Source: Pseudomonas saxonica (GTDB lineage Bacteria > Pseudomonadota > Gammaproteobacteria > Pseudomonadales > Pseudomonadaceae). Taken from it: 64,000 bases of DNA. The notes under the pieces are model-generated. The model was not told the origin of the DNA. It saw nothing but the letters and a program-made list of their open reading frames with translations, and ran no database searches. Location of the stretch: NCBI RefSeq assembly GCF_007858365.1, contig NZ_VFIO01000001.1:186001-250000 (forward strand), in the 5' to 3' direction. Below, piece after piece: positions 45,939 to 55,430 of the stretch. Both the position numbers and the translations under genes were made by a program. Numbering within the stretch: position 1 is the first letter of the stretch; each line of letters begins with the position of its first letter.

Positions 45939-47633
45939 TTATGCCTGAGCCTCCCATGAAAACTCTACGGTGGCGCTTCGACCATCGTCGGACCAATGCA
46001 CCTGTGGGCACATTTGCCGGATCAAACTGACCCCGCGACCCGATAAACGGTCTCTGTCCAGCGGTCTGGCCAGTATGCTGGCGACATCAAAGCCAGCACC
46101 GCTGTCTTCCACGCAAAGCACCGCCCTACCGCCTTTGCGCAGGGGGATTACGTGTAATTTCACACGCACATAACCGTCTTGCAGGACTGCCAGGCGCTCT
46201 TTGCGCAGCTCGTAATATTTTGTAAACCCTTGAGGGTCGCGTTTGAGGCTTGAGTCCAGCCCCAGCACGCCATGCTCCAGAGCATTGCTGTAAAGCTCGG
46301 ACAGCACTGCATGAATAACCGCCCCTTGGGGTCGCAACCCATGAACTTCCATCAACAATTGCAGCAGATAGGGGAGCGGGTTGAACTGTTGCAGTGAAAG
46401 GGCACGAAACTCAAAGCTGGCCGACCAGTCCAGGGGACTGCACTGGCCACTGTCGGAATAAAGCATGGCCGGCGCACCCAACTTCTGCGGTAACTGTGAG
46501 GTGATGTGTACCATGCTGACGTCATCACGGCTGCTCCCTTGAAAATCGCGAAGCGCCTGTTCAACCTCGGCAATCAACTGGTGCGGGTCGCGGTTGTTGG
46601 CCATTACCCGCTGCAAGCGCTCAACCCCAAACAGCTGATCATCGGGACCACTGGTCTCGACCACCCCATCCGTCAATAAAAACAGCTGATCACCGGGCAG
46701 CATCGGCCACACCTGCGTGCCATGGTCGAAGCGCTGCGCAGGCAATACCCCCAAAGGCAAATGCTGCGAAGTCAGGATCGCGTCATGACCCGCCCGACTC
46801 AGGAGATAGCCATCGGGCATACCGCCATTCCAGACTTCTACACTGCGCCGCAGCGCGCTTACACAGGCCAATGTGGCGCAGCAAAACATGTCTGTGGGCA
46901 AGATGCGCTTGAGCTTGGCATTCATTTCGCGAAGTATTTCGCCCAGCCTGTAGCCCTTGGCCGTCATGCTGTAGAACACTTCAGCCAGCGGCATCGCGCC
47001 AATCGCAGCGGGCAACCCATGCCCGGTAAAGTCGGCAAGCAGCAGGTGTGTATCGCCGGTCGGGGTGTAGGCAGCCAGCAATAAGTCGCCGTTGAAGAGC
47101 GCATAGGGTGACTGCAAATAATGAATATTGGGCGCACTCAAACAGCCCGAGTGCGCCACCCGGTCAAACACCGCTTTGGCCACACGCTGTTCATTGAGCA
47201 GATAGAGGTTGTGCCGCACGATCTGATCGCGCTGTTGCAACACCGTGTCTTGCAAGCGCCGCAAGCGATCCATCACGGTGATTTTCGCCGCCAGCACCAA
47301 CGGGTTGTAAGGCTTGATCAGCACATCATCGCCCCCCGCTTCAAGCGTACGCGCCAACGCATGCGCGTGATCAAGCGAAGTAAGGAAGATCACCGGCACC
47401 AGCGCATCCCCGGCCAGCGCCTTGATCTGGCGAGTGGCCTCAAACCCGTCCATCACCGGCATCAAGGCGTCCATCAACACCAGATGTGGACGTTCGCGGA
47501 CAAAAAGCTCGACCGCCTCAGCACCATTGGCCGCTAACAGCACCTGATGCCCCTGCCTCTGCACGATCCGTGACAGCAATAGACGATCGACCGCATTATC
47601 TTCGGCAATCAGTATCGTCAGCGGGCTGTTCAC
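45939..47633 (-). CDS. hsbR: Response regulator with PP2C phosphatase and anti-sigma kinase domains, HsbR
   Basis: This 564-residue protein has an N-terminal receiver (TILIAEDNAVDRLLLSRIVQ; acceptor in LVLMDALMPVMDG near residue 55), a central PP2C/SpoIIE-type phosphatase (LLADFTGHGLPAAIGAMPLA near 195; LLTDGVVETSGPDDQLFGVE), and a C-terminal HATPase kinase-like domain (SELYSNALEHGVLGLDSSLK; LCVEDSGAGFDVASI). Its partner is the STAS protein HsbA, encoded directly upstream with a 4-bp overlap. It switches HsbA between phosphorylated and free forms. Confidence 0.88.
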   Translation of the reverse strand: MNSPLTILIAEDNAVDRLLLSRIVQRQGHQVLLAANGAEAVELFVRERPHLVLMDALMPVMDGFEATRQIKALAGDALVPVIFLTSLDHAHALARTLEAGGDDVLIKPYNPLVLAAKITVMDRLRRLQDTVLQQRDQIVRHNLYLLNEQRVAKAVFDRVAHSGCLSAPNIHYLQSPYALFNGDLLLAAYTPTGDTHLLLADFTGHGLPAAIGAMPLAEVFYSMTAKGYRLGEILREMNAKLKRILPTDMFCCATLACVSALRRSVEVWNGGMPDGYLLSRAGHDAILTSQHLPLGVLPAQRFDHGTQVWPMLPGDQLFLLTDGVVETSGPDDQLFGVERLQRVMANNRDPHQLIAEVEQALRDFQGSSRDDVSMVHITSQLPQKLGAPAMLYSDSGQCSPLDWSASFEFRALSLQQFNPLPYLLQLLMEVHGLRPQGAVIHAVLSELYSNALEHGVLGLDSSLKRDPQGFTKYYELRKERLAVLQDGYVRVKLHVIPLRKGGRAVLCVEDSGAGFDVASILARPLDRDRLSGRGVSLIRQMCPQVHWSDDGRSATVEFSWEAQA

Positions 47634-47935
47634 GGGATATCGAACAGCTTGTTGAAGTTAGAAATCTCCAGGGTTTTGCTCACATCCGAGCTACTGTTGA
47701 TGACCCGGATGTCCGAGTCATCTCCGCCTGCATAGTCGCGCAACATCAACAACATCCCCAGCGCCGAACTGTCGAGGTAGGTGGCTTCCTTCAAGTCCAC
47801 CACGATCGACTTAGGCTTGGGTTGAAGTTTTTCGTAAGCGTCACGAAATTCTTGGTGCTTGGCAAAATCGAACCGGCCTTTGATCGCGATTGTCAGTTTG
47901 CTGCCGTCTTCCGAGATTACGGACGTAACCGCCAT
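47630..47935 (-). CDS. hsbA: STAS-domain anti-sigma factor antagonist HsbA
   Basis: This 101-residue STAS protein starts MAVTSVISEDGSKLTIAIKG and has the phospho-acceptor serine in EATYLDSSALGMLLMLRDYA near residue 56. In P. aeruginosa HsbA binds FlgM when unphosphorylated, freeing FliA, and binds a diguanylate cyclase when phosphorylated. GGGAG precedes the ATG. The gene opens the hsbA-hsbR-hptB unit, 91 bp after fliJ. Confidence 0.88.
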   Translation of the reverse strand: MAVTSVISEDGSKLTIAIKGRFDFAKHQEFRDAYEKLQPKPKSIVVDLKEATYLDSSALGMLLMLRDYAGGDDSDIRVINSSSDVSKTLEISNFNKLFDIP

Positions 47936-48026
47936 AAGCTTGCTCCCGTGTCAGGTGTCGGTTTGACAGGGAGACTATAGACGGTCTGAAAACGGAGCAC
48001 GTGCAACCTTCGCTGCTCGCCAGTGG

Positions 48027-48482
48027 TTACTCGATTGGCGTTATACGCACCAGACGCTGAGACAATTCGTCCATCAGCTTTTGTTCGCGCTTGTCTTCGA
48101 GCTGGCGGGCTTCATCGGCGTAGCGCTGCACCAGCTTGCGCAACCCTTCTACACGGGCGTAGGCCTGCTGCCAGGTTTCGCGAGCCTTGTTGAGGTTGTT
48201 CTCATGCCACACCAGACTTTGCCGTTGCTGGGTAACTGCGGTTTCCAGCTGATTAAGAAAGTACTGGTAGTTGCGCATCCATTGCCCACTCACACCCTGA
48301 CTGCCGCGCTCGACCCATTGCGCCTGGTAGTCGCCACGAAAGTTTTCGAGATCGCCGAGCTTGCTGTTGGCCAGGTTGACCTGCCCCTGAAAGTGCCCAA
48401 GGCGCATGGCCGCCGCTTTTTCGGTTTTCTCGGCCATGTCGACCACAGGCGCAAGGCGCGCTGCTCTTCCATCCTTGGCCAC
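48027..48482 (-). CDS. fliJ: Flagellar export chaperone FliJ
   Basis: FliJ is the coiled-coil central stalk of the FliHIJ ATPase. The 151-residue protein is almost all helical and charged (RAARLAPVVDMAEKTEKAAA; HENNLNKARETWQQAYARVE; EDKREQKLMDELSQRLVRI). The GTG start lies 6 bp after the fliI stop. It ends the fliEFGHIJ unit. Confidence 0.92.
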   Translation of the reverse strand: MAKDGRAARLAPVVDMAEKTEKAAAMRLGHFQGQVNLANSKLGDLENFRGDYQAQWVERGSQGVSGQWMRNYQYFLNQLETAVTQQRQSLVWHENNLNKARETWQQAYARVEGLRKLVQRYADEARQLEDKREQKLMDELSQRLVRITPIE

Positions 48483-48488
48483 GAATAG

Positions 48489-49847
48489 TTACCCGCCTGC
48501 TGCTGGAGCAAAGAGAGAGGCCAGATGACCTTCGCTTTCAGCCATGCCGATCTTGTCGTTAAGGCCTTGACGCAAGTAGCCCACCATCGCGGGCTGCAAG
48601 GCGATGGCCGTATCGGTTTCGCGGTCACCGCCCGGCACGTAGGCACCCACACTGATCAAGTCCCGCGCTTGCTGGAAGCGCGACCACAGTTGCTTGAACT
48701 GCTGAGCGCGGCGCATGTGCTCTACCGTCACCACCGCAGGCATGACCCGGCTGATAGAGGCTTCAATATCGATCGCCGGGTAATGGCCCTCTTCGGCCAA
48801 GCGCCGGGATAGCACGATATGACCGTCGAGCACGCCCCGCGCCGAGTCTGCAATCGGGTCTTGCTGGTCATCACCTTCGGACAGCACGGTGTAAAAGGCA
48901 GTAATGGAGCCGCCCCCGGCTTCGGCATTACCGGCGCGCTCGACCAGCTTGGGCAATTTGGCAAATACGGAGGGCGGATAGCCCTTGGTGGCAGGGGGCT
49001 CGCCAATGGCCAGCGCGATTTCTCGCTGAGCCTGGGCGAATCGGGTGAGCGAGTCCATCAGCAACAAGACATTCTTGCCCTTGTCGCGAAAGTATTCAGC
49101 AATCCGCGTGCAGTACATCGCCGCACGCAAGCGCATCAACGGCGCATCATCGGCAGGCGAGGCGACCACCACCGAACGCTTGAGACCTTCTTCACCCAGA
49201 CTGTGCTCGATGAACTCCTTCACCTCGCGGCCCCGCTCACCGATCAGGCCCACCACGATAATGTCGGCCTCGGTGAAGCGCGTCATCATCCCCAGCAGCA
49301 CACTCTTGCCCACACCCGTACCGGCAAACAGGCCAAGCCGCTGACCGCGACCCACCGTCAATAGCCCGTTGATGCTGCGAATACCCACATCCAGTGGCAC
49401 GCTGATGGGATCGCGGTTGAGCGGGTTGATGGTTGGGCCGTCCATTGGCACCCAGTCCTCGGCTTTCATCCCGCCTTTGCCGTCCAGCGCCCTGCCCGCC
49501 CCGTCCAGCACACGCCCGAGCATGCTCATGCCCATGGGCAAGCGCCCGGTATCGGCTAACGGCACCACGCGGGCGCCCGGCGCGATCCCGGCGACACTGC
49601 CCACGGGCATCAGGAAAATCTTGCTGCCGGAAAAACCCATCACTTCAGCTTCGACTTCGACCGGATGAAAACTGTCGTCGTTGATCACCAGGCAACGGCT
49701 GCCCATCGCGGCACGCAGGCCTTCAGCTTCGAGGGTGAGACCGACCATGCGCAGCAGGCGACCTTCGACCACCGGCTGGGCAGGCAATGATACGGCCGGC
49801 GCATAGGTGCTCAGGCGCTTGGCAAAACTGGTTCGCTCAAGGCGCAT
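48489..49847 (-). CDS. fliI: Flagellum-specific ATPase FliI
   Basis: FliI is the export ATPase, related to F1-beta. The 452-residue protein has Walker [21 protein letters not shown] near residue 170, the glutamate-containing [13 protein letters not shown] near 200, Walker [21 protein letters not shown] near 260, and [20 protein letters not shown] near 300. It overlaps the end of fliH by 11 bp and precedes fliJ. Confidence 0.96.
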   Translation of the reverse strand: MRLERTSFAKRLSTYAPAVSLPAQPVVEGRLLRMVGLTLEAEGLRAAMGSRCLVINDDSFHPVEVEAEVMGFSGSKIFLMPVGSVAGIAPGARVVPLADTGRLPMGMSMLGRVLDGAGRALDGKGGMKAEDWVPMDGPTINPLNRDPISVPLDVGIRSINGLLTVGRGQRLGLFAGTGVGKSVLLGMMTRFTEADIIVVGLIGERGREVKEFIEHSLGEEGLKRSVVVASPADDAPLMRLRAAMYCTRIAEYFRDKGKNVLLLMDSLTRFAQAQREIALAIGEPPATKGYPPSVFAKLPKLVERAGNAEAGGGSITAFYTVLSEGDDQQDPIADSARGVLDGHIVLSRRLAEEGHYPAIDIEASISRVMPAVVTVEHMRRAQQFKQLWSRFQQARDLISVGAYVPGGDRETDTAIALQPAMVGYLRQGLNDKIGMAESEGHLASLFAPAAGG

Positions 49848-50604
49848 CAGGGGTGTCCAGGTCGACAGCGATGTCTGGCGCGGCCGGGTGCAGCGCTTGC
49901 TCGTGAAGCTGATCGAACAGTTGGCTCATCGCCCGCTTGATGCGCGTCTCGATACTGGCGTCGATACGACTGTGTTCAGTTTCAATGCGGCAACCACCGG
50001 GTTGCAGCGTGTCGTCTTCAACAATTCGCCAGCGCTCTTCATGGCGCTCGCGCAGGGCTTTGATCTGCTCAAAATCCTGGGGGTTGATAAACAGGCGGAT
50101 ATTGTCAGCCCCCATCGGCAACAGTTTCAGGCCTTCGCGCAGCACCTGTTCGATGAGCCGTGAGTCGGTTTTCATTTCGCGCTGGATGACCTGACGCGTC
50201 ATGTGCTCCACCAGTCCGACCATGGCTTTTTCAAGCTGCATGTCCTGCTCGGCCAACGGCGCCATGAGGTTGTTCATCAAATGTTCGAGACTGGCCACCT
50301 TGGCCGTCAGTGCGGCCTCGGCCTCTTGACGCACCTTGAGCTGGGTACTGTGAAAACCTTCTTTTTCGCCGGTCGCGAAGCCATCGTTATAAGCCTCCTG
50401 ACGGATGCTTTCGAGCTCTTCGAGGGTCAGTGGCTGGACTTCATCCAGTGGCACTTCTTCAACCTCGTCGACCATTTCTTCAACGGGCTCGGGCTCAGGC
50501 TCGACCGGCTCACGCCACGGGTCGAAGCTGGGCAGGCCCCACAGATCAAAAGCACCCACATCCTTGGCGCGAATCACATCTCCCGGAGAGTCACCGTTAC
50601 TCAC
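49837..50604 (-). CDS. fliH: Flagellar assembly protein FliH
   Basis: FliH binds and regulates FliI. The 255-residue protein begins with the FliN/FlhA-contacting segment ([20 protein letters not shown]), then an acidic Glu/Pro region, a long helix ([20 protein letters not shown]) and a C-terminal domain that contacts FliI. The GTG start directly follows the fliG stop. Confidence 0.92.
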   Translation of the reverse strand: MSNGDSPGDVIRAKDVGAFDLWGLPSFDPWREPVEPEPEPVEEMVDEVEEVPLDEVQPLTLEELESIRQEAYNDGFATGEKEGFHSTQLKVRQEAEAALTAKVASLEHLMNNLMAPLAEQDMQLEKAMVGLVEHMTRQVIQREMKTDSRLIEQVLREGLKLLPMGADNIRLFINPQDFEQIKALRERHEERWRIVEDDTLQPGGCRIETEHSRIDASIETRIKRAMSQLFDQLHEQALHPAAPDIAVDLDTPDAP

Positions 50605-51627
50605 TTAGATCATCTCTTCGCCGCCCTTCCCGCCGAGAACGATTTCTCCGGCTTCGGCCATACGGCGGGCGATGGTGAGGATTTCCTTCTGCGCCGTCTC
50701 GACGTCACTGACGCGAACAGGGCCCTTGGCTTCGAGATCGTCGCGCAGCAGTTCGGCCGCTCGTTTGGACATGTTCTTGAAGATTTTCTCCTGCACGTTG
50801 TCGTCAGACCCTTTGAGCGCCAGCACCAGCACATCGGAGGAGACTTCGCGCAGCAGCGCCTGAATACCGCGGTCGTCAACATCGGCCAGGTTGTTGAACA
50901 CAAACATGAGGTCTTCGATCTGACCGGACAGGGTCTCGTCGATATCGCGAATCGAATCCATCAACTGCGCTTCTATCGAACTGTCGAGGAAGTTCATGAT
51001 GTCAGCCGCACGCTTGATCCCGCCCAAAGAGGTGCGGGCCGAATTGGAGTTGCCGGAGAACTGTTTTTCGAGGATCTGGTTCAGTTCTTTGAGCGCTGCC
51101 GGCTGCACGGTATTGAGCGACGACACGCGCAGGATGATGTCCAGACGCGCTTTTTGATCAAAGTGGCCGAGCACTTCACCCGCCTGATCCGGGTCGAGGT
51201 ACGCCACCACGATGGCTTGAATTTGCGGATGCTCGTAACGAATGACATCCGCCACCGCACGCGGCTCCATCCATTTCAGGCTGTCGAGGCCGCTGGTGTT
51301 GCCACCCAGCAGAATCCGGTCGATCAAGCCGTTGGCCTTGTCTTCGCCCAGCGCCGAGGTCAACATTTTGCGGATGTAGCTGTCGGAGCCAACGCCAAGG
51401 CTGGTTTGATCGCCGACGATCTCGACGAACTCGCTCATCACCTGCTCGACCTGCTCGCGGTGTACGTTGCGCATTTGCGCCATCGCCACACCCACCCGCT
51501 GGACCTCTTTGGGGCCCATATGTCGCAGCACCTGGGCCGCATCGGCTTCACCGAGTGACAGCAACAGGATCGCGGCCTTGTCGACGCGGCTCAGCTTGGC
51601 GTTCGCGGCGGCGCGGTTATCACTCAT
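50605..51627 (-). CDS. fliG: Flagellar motor switch protein FliG
   Basis: FliG transmits torque from stators to the MS ring. The 340-residue protein has the N-terminal FliF-binding domain (RVDKAAILLLSLGEADAAQV), the armadillo middle domain and the C-terminal torque helix with charged residues (LVLALKGSDDNVQEKIFKNM; SKRAAELLRDDLEAKGPVRV). The start at 51627 (MSDNRAAANAKLSRV) matches relatives and overlaps the end of fliF by 8 bp. Confidence 0.96.
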   Translation of the reverse strand: MSDNRAAANAKLSRVDKAAILLLSLGEADAAQVLRHMGPKEVQRVGVAMAQMRNVHREQVEQVMSEFVEIVGDQTSLGVGSDSYIRKMLTSALGEDKANGLIDRILLGGNTSGLDSLKWMEPRAVADVIRYEHPQIQAIVVAYLDPDQAGEVLGHFDQKARLDIILRVSSLNTVQPAALKELNQILEKQFSGNSNSARTSLGGIKRAADIMNFLDSSIEAQLMDSIRDIDETLSGQIEDLMFVFNNLADVDDRGIQALLREVSSDVLVLALKGSDDNVQEKIFKNMSKRAAELLRDDLEAKGPVRVSDVETAQKEILTIARRMAEAGEIVLGGKGGEEMI

Positions 51628-53410
51628 CGGCATTGATCCACTCTTTAACGACCTGAGCCACACGGCCCGGGTCTTCTGCTACCAGACTTTTGATGGCATT
51701 CAACTGTGCGTCATAGCCTTCGCTCGGGCTAGGCAACAGGATGCTTTTAGGCCCGCCCAGGCTGACCCGGTCGTTGGCCAGTTCGCCATCCAGACCGCCC
51801 ATGCCGGCCAGCTCGGCGTCGCTGCCAATACCCGCCACCTGCTTGTTGCGACCGTTGCCGGTGAGGTTATTGAGCACCGGGCGCAACACGCCAAACACCA
51901 GCACCAGAATAAACAGCACACCCAACCCTTGTTTCAGCACATCCCAGAACCAGGGCTGCGAATAAAACGGGATATCGGCTATGACTTCTGCGCGTTCGGC
52001 GGAGAACGGCACGTTGATCACACTGACGCTGTCACCCCGGCTGGCATCGAAACCCACGGCGTCCTGTACCAGACGGGTAAAGCGCGCCAATTGATCGCTG
52101 GTCCACGGCACCTGGGTAATTTCACCGTTAGCGGGGTTGACGTTGACCTTGTCGTCGATCACCACGGCCACCGACAGGCGATTGACCTTGCCCTGCTGCT
52201 GCTTGGTGTGACTGATGGAGCGGTCGAGCTCAAAGTTGCGCGTCGACTGCGTGCGTTTGTCCGCCGGGTACGGCGCGAGCATGGGCTGGCCGGTGGCCGG
52301 GTCCATGATCTGCTGACCGTTGGCATCAAGCAAAGGCTGGCCGGGCTGAACCATGCCAGCGCCCGCACCGGCGGCTTGCCCCGTTTGCTGCGGTGCCGTG
52401 GCCGGGCCAGGCGGCTGATTGCTCAACGCCCCCGGGACGCCTTGCGGACCATTGCTGGCAGTGCGCTGCTCGTTGGTCGATTGCTCGCTGCGCAGCGCCG
52501 GTTGATCCGGGTTGAACTGTTCGGAAGTGGACTCGACTGCGCTGAAATCGACATCGGCGGATACTTCAGCCTTGTAGCGGTCGTTGCCCAGCACCGGTTG
52601 CAGGATGTTGTGCACGCGCTGGGTGAGCAGGCCTTCCATGCGGCGGCTGTAATCGAACTGCTTGCCGGCCATGGTCAATTCGGAGTTTTCCGATTGATCA
52701 GACAGCAGATTGCCCTTTTGGTCGACGACCGTGATCTGCGACTTGCTCAGTTCAGGAACACTGGTGGCCACCAGATTGATAATGGCCAATACCTGCCCCG
52801 GCTCAAGCGAACGCCCGGCGTACAACTCGACCAGCACCGAGGCGCTGGGCTTGCGTTCGTCACGGACAAAGACCGAGCTTTTGGGAATGGCCAGGTGCAC
52901 GCGGGCAGCCTTGACGTTGTTCAGGCTGGAAATGGTGCGAGCCAGTTCGCCTTCAAGACCGCGGCGGTAGCGCGTGGCTTCCATGAACTGGCTGGTGCCC
53001 AGGCCTTGATCCTTGTCGAGGATTTCAAAGCCGATATTGCTGTCGGTCGGCGTGACTCCGGCGGCGGCGAGCTTGAGACGCGCACGGGCAACGTCATCGG
53101 CCTTGACCAGCAAGGCTCCCGAGTTAGGTTCAACGGTGTAGGCAATGTCGGCGGCGGCCAGGGTTTCGGTGACCTGCTTGGCGTCCATACCGGCCAGACT
53201 GCCGTATAGCGGCCGGTAGTCGGGCTGTTGCGACCACAGGACTACAGCAAAGCCGATTGCCACGCTTGCTGCCAGACCGACCATAAGGCCGACCTGACGC
53301 AACATGGTCATATCAGCCAGGTTGTCCAGAAAGGAAAGACCAAACAGCGGGGGCTTGCCGCCCGCCGGGCCGGTATTGGCCGGAACGTTATCCGTGAGTG
53401 CATCTGCCAT
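51620..53410 (-). CDS. fliF: Flagellar MS-ring protein FliF
   Basis: FliF forms the MS ring in the inner membrane. The 596-residue protein has two membrane helices (QVGLMVGLAASVAIGFAVVL near residue 40; VLKQGLGVLFILVLVFGVLR near 465), the periplasmic ring-building domains (PLYGSLAGMDAKQVTETLAA; YRRGLEGELARTISSLNNVK), a Gln/Pro/Gly-rich loop, and a C-terminal FliG-binding tail (AQVVKEWINADE). It follows fliE by 15 bp. Confidence 0.96.
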   Translation of the reverse strand: MADALTDNVPANTGPAGGKPPLFGLSFLDNLADMTMLRQVGLMVGLAASVAIGFAVVLWSQQPDYRPLYGSLAGMDAKQVTETLAAADIAYTVEPNSGALLVKADDVARARLKLAAAGVTPTDSNIGFEILDKDQGLGTSQFMEATRYRRGLEGELARTISSLNNVKAARVHLAIPKSSVFVRDERKPSASVLVELYAGRSLEPGQVLAIINLVATSVPELSKSQITVVDQKGNLLSDQSENSELTMAGKQFDYSRRMEGLLTQRVHNILQPVLGNDRYKAEVSADVDFSAVESTSEQFNPDQPALRSEQSTNEQRTASNGPQGVPGALSNQPPGPATAPQQTGQAAGAGAGMVQPGQPLLDANGQQIMDPATGQPMLAPYPADKRTQSTRNFELDRSISHTKQQQGKVNRLSVAVVIDDKVNVNPANGEITQVPWTSDQLARFTRLVQDAVGFDASRGDSVSVINVPFSAERAEVIADIPFYSQPWFWDVLKQGLGVLFILVLVFGVLRPVLNNLTGNGRNKQVAGIGSDAELAGMGGLDGELANDRVSLGGPKSILLPSPSEGYDAQLNAIKSLVAEDPGRVAQVVKEWINADE

Positions 53411-53425
53411 GACTTGATATCGCCC

Positions 53426-53758
53426 TTAAACCGGCATCTGCATGATGTCTTGGTACGATTGAACCAGCTTGTTTCGTACCTGGGTCAAGGCCTGGAATGA
53501 AACGCTGGCCTTTTGCGAGGCGATCATCACATCCGTCAGGTCGACACCACTCTTGCCGATCTCAAAAGCGTTAGAGAGTTGAGTCGACGCCTGCTGAGTA
53601 TCGCTGACCTTATTGATCGCGTTACCGAGCATGTCCGAGAAGCTACTGGCACCCGCTTCAGGCGCGGCTTGCACAGACGATTTCGATTGCGCCATAGCGT
53701 CCATTTGCATGGCCCGCATATCCAACATCAATCGATTAAATTCAATACCTTGGCTCAT
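53426..53758 (-). CDS. fliE: Flagellar hook-basal body protein FliE
   Basis: FliE links the MS ring to the rod. The 110-residue protein starts [20 protein letters not shown] and has the conserved end [20 protein letters not shown] and [14 protein letters not shown]. The ATG at 53758 follows GGAGG; an upstream frame adds 15 non-conserved residues. It is first in fliEFGHIJ, with a sigma-54 promoter 61 nt upstream. Confidence 0.95.
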   Translation of the reverse strand: MSQGIEFNRLMLDMRAMQMDAMAQSKSSVQAAPEAGASSFSDMLGNAINKVSDTQQASTQLSNAFEIGKSGVDLTDVMIASQKASVSFQALTQVRNKLVQSYQDIMQMPV

Positions 53759-53818
53759 GGACCACTGCCTCCGACAACCCGCATTTTTTTGACGCTGGGA
53801 CAACGCTTACTGGGTTAA

Positions 53819-53834
53819 AGCAACAAAGATGCCA
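53819..53834 (-). promoter_or_regulatory. Predicted sigma-54 promoter of the fliE operon
   Basis: On the minus strand TGGCATCTTTGTTGCT has TGGCAT (-24) and TTGCT (-12) with GG-N10-GC spacing, 61 nt before the fliE ATG. It matches the promoter position expected for the FleR-dependent fliE operon. Confidence 0.75.
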
Positions 53835-53900
53835 GCTCTATGCCACATAGTGTGATTAACGTAACAAAACGTCGCGTCTGCGGATTGAAATCAAGATCAA

Positions 53901-54041
53901 CCCTCACCCCAACCCTCTCCCAAAAGGAGAGGGAGCTTTACCGAGCTGAATTCGGATTCAGTGTCTGCACTCAAGGTGAATGATCGCTAGAACATCCCCC
54001 AATCAGTCCCCTCTCCCTCCGGGAGAGGGTTAGGGTGAGGG
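53901..54041. repeat. Paired ccctctccc/gggagaggg repeat between fliE and fleR
   Basis: The left arm CCCTCACCCCAACCCTCTCC with AAAAGGAGAGGG and the right arm CCCTCTCCCTCCGGGAGAGG followed by GTTAGGGTGAGGG form inverted ends about 140 bp apart. The right hairpin ends 4 bp before the fleR stop and probably serves as its transcription end. Confidence 0.75.
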
Positions 54042-54044
54042 CAA

Positions 54045-55430
54045 CTAGCTCGACGCAAACAGATACGCCTCTACATCCATCCCGGCGTCACGCATTTGCG
54101 CCAGCTTGTAGCGCAAGGTACGCGGGCTAATACCCAGTCGCTCAGCAGCTTCCTTGCGCCGCCCGCGCTCGTTGCGCAGGGTATCGATAATCATCTGAAA
54201 CTCACGACGGCGCAGGTCTTCACCCAACGCCCCGGCGCCATCACCCGCATCAACCGGCAAGGTTTCAGCCAGCACCGGCAACGGCGCACAAGCCACCGGC
54301 CCGGCCAGGCAAAAATCGGCCGCCTCGATCAAACCACCCTGCTGCAAAATCAGCGCGCGCTGGAGCGCATTGTCCAGCTCACGCACATTGCCCGGCCACG
54401 GGTAGCCGATAAGGGTCGCTTTGGCCTGAGACGAGAAACGTACCGTCGTGTGCTTCATTTTGCTGATGTGCCTGGCCAGCATGCGCTCGGCCAACGGCAG
54501 AATATCCGCGGTGCGCTCGCGCAAGGGACGCCAGGCCAGCGGAAATACCGAAAGCCGGTAAAACAAATCTTCACGAAAGCGCCCCGCTGCCACTTCGGCG
54601 GCAAGATCCCGGTTGGTCGTGGCGACCACCCGAATATCCAGCGCAATCGGCTTGCGCCCGCCCACCCGCTCCACTTCGCGCTCTTGCAACACCCGCAGTA
54701 ATTTGGCCTGCAAACTCAGGGGCATTTCGGAAATCTCGTCGAGCAACAACGTACCGCCGTCCGCTTGCTCGAACTTGCCAGCCTGCGCCGCGATGGCGCC
54801 GGTAAAGGAACCCTTCTCATGACCAAACAAGGTGGCTTCAAGCATGTTGTCGGGAATGGCTGCGCAGTTGATCGCGACAAAGGGCTGCTCGGCACGGCTC
54901 GAATGCTGATGGATGTAGCGAGCCAGCACTTCTTTACCCGTGCCCGACTCGCCCGAAATCAATACCGTCGAATCACTGCGCGCCACCCGAGCGGCCAACT
55001 CCAGTAACTGCACGCTGGCCGGCTCAACCGCCACCGGGCCAAGCGTGTCGACCACACCCAGACTGCCCAGTGCGTGGCGAGCCACCAGATCCAGCAACGC
55101 CTTGGGCTCAAACGGCTTTACCAGATAATCGGCCGCCCCTTGACGCATCGCGTCAACAGCACGCTCAACGGCACCGTGCGCCGTCATCAATAACACCGGC
55201 AACTGTGGCTGAGTCGCACGTAAACGGCTGAGCAGTTGATGACCATCCATGCCGGGCATATTGACGTCGCTGACCACCAGACTGAATGGCTGCTCGGCCA
55301 CTGCCAGCAACGCCTCTTCTGCCGAAGCCACAGCATGAAAACCATGCCCAGCCAGCATCAGCGTGTCCACCAGGGCTTCACGCAAAGCGTGATCGTCTTC
55401 GACCAACAGGACTTTGATTCGCATGACCAT
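54045..55430 (-). CDS. fleR: Sigma-54 dependent response regulator FleR
   Basis: FleR, phosphorylated by FleS, activates class III genes such as fliE. The 461-residue protein has a receiver (VLLVEDDHALREALVDTLML; acceptor in LVVSDVNMPGMDG), an AAA+ domain with Walker [21 protein letters not shown], the sigma-54 contact loop GHEKGSFTGAI (Ser in place of Ala), and a Fis-type helix-turn-helix (RRKEAAERLGISPRTLRYKL). The ATG at 55430 overlaps the fleS stop by one base. Confidence 0.95.
   Translation of the reverse strand: MVMRIKVLLVEDDHALREALVDTLMLAGHGFHAVASAEEALLAVAEQPFSLVVSDVNMPGMDGHQLLSRLRATQPQLPVLLMTAHGAVERAVDAMRQGAADYLVKPFEPKALLDLVARHALGSLGVVDTLGPVAVEPASVQLLELAARVARSDSTVLISGESGTGKEVLARYIHQHSSRAEQPFVAINCAAIPDNMLEATLFGHEKGSFTGAIAAQAGKFEQADGGTLLLDEISEMPLSLQAKLLRVLQEREVERVGGRKPIALDIRVVATTNRDLAAEVAAGRFREDLFYRLSVFPLAWRPLRERTADILPLAERMLARHISKMKHTTVRFSSQAKATLIGYPWPGNVRELDNALQRALILQQGGLIEAADFCLAGPVACAPLPVLAETLPVDAGDGAGALGEDLRRREFQMIIDTLRNERGRRKEAAERLGISPRTLRYKLAQMRDAGMDVEAYLFASS

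Noticed and set aside
51467..53209. 580-codon plus-strand frame opposite fliF and fliG
   Set aside because: Spans two certain genes on the other strand and has shadow-like composition.
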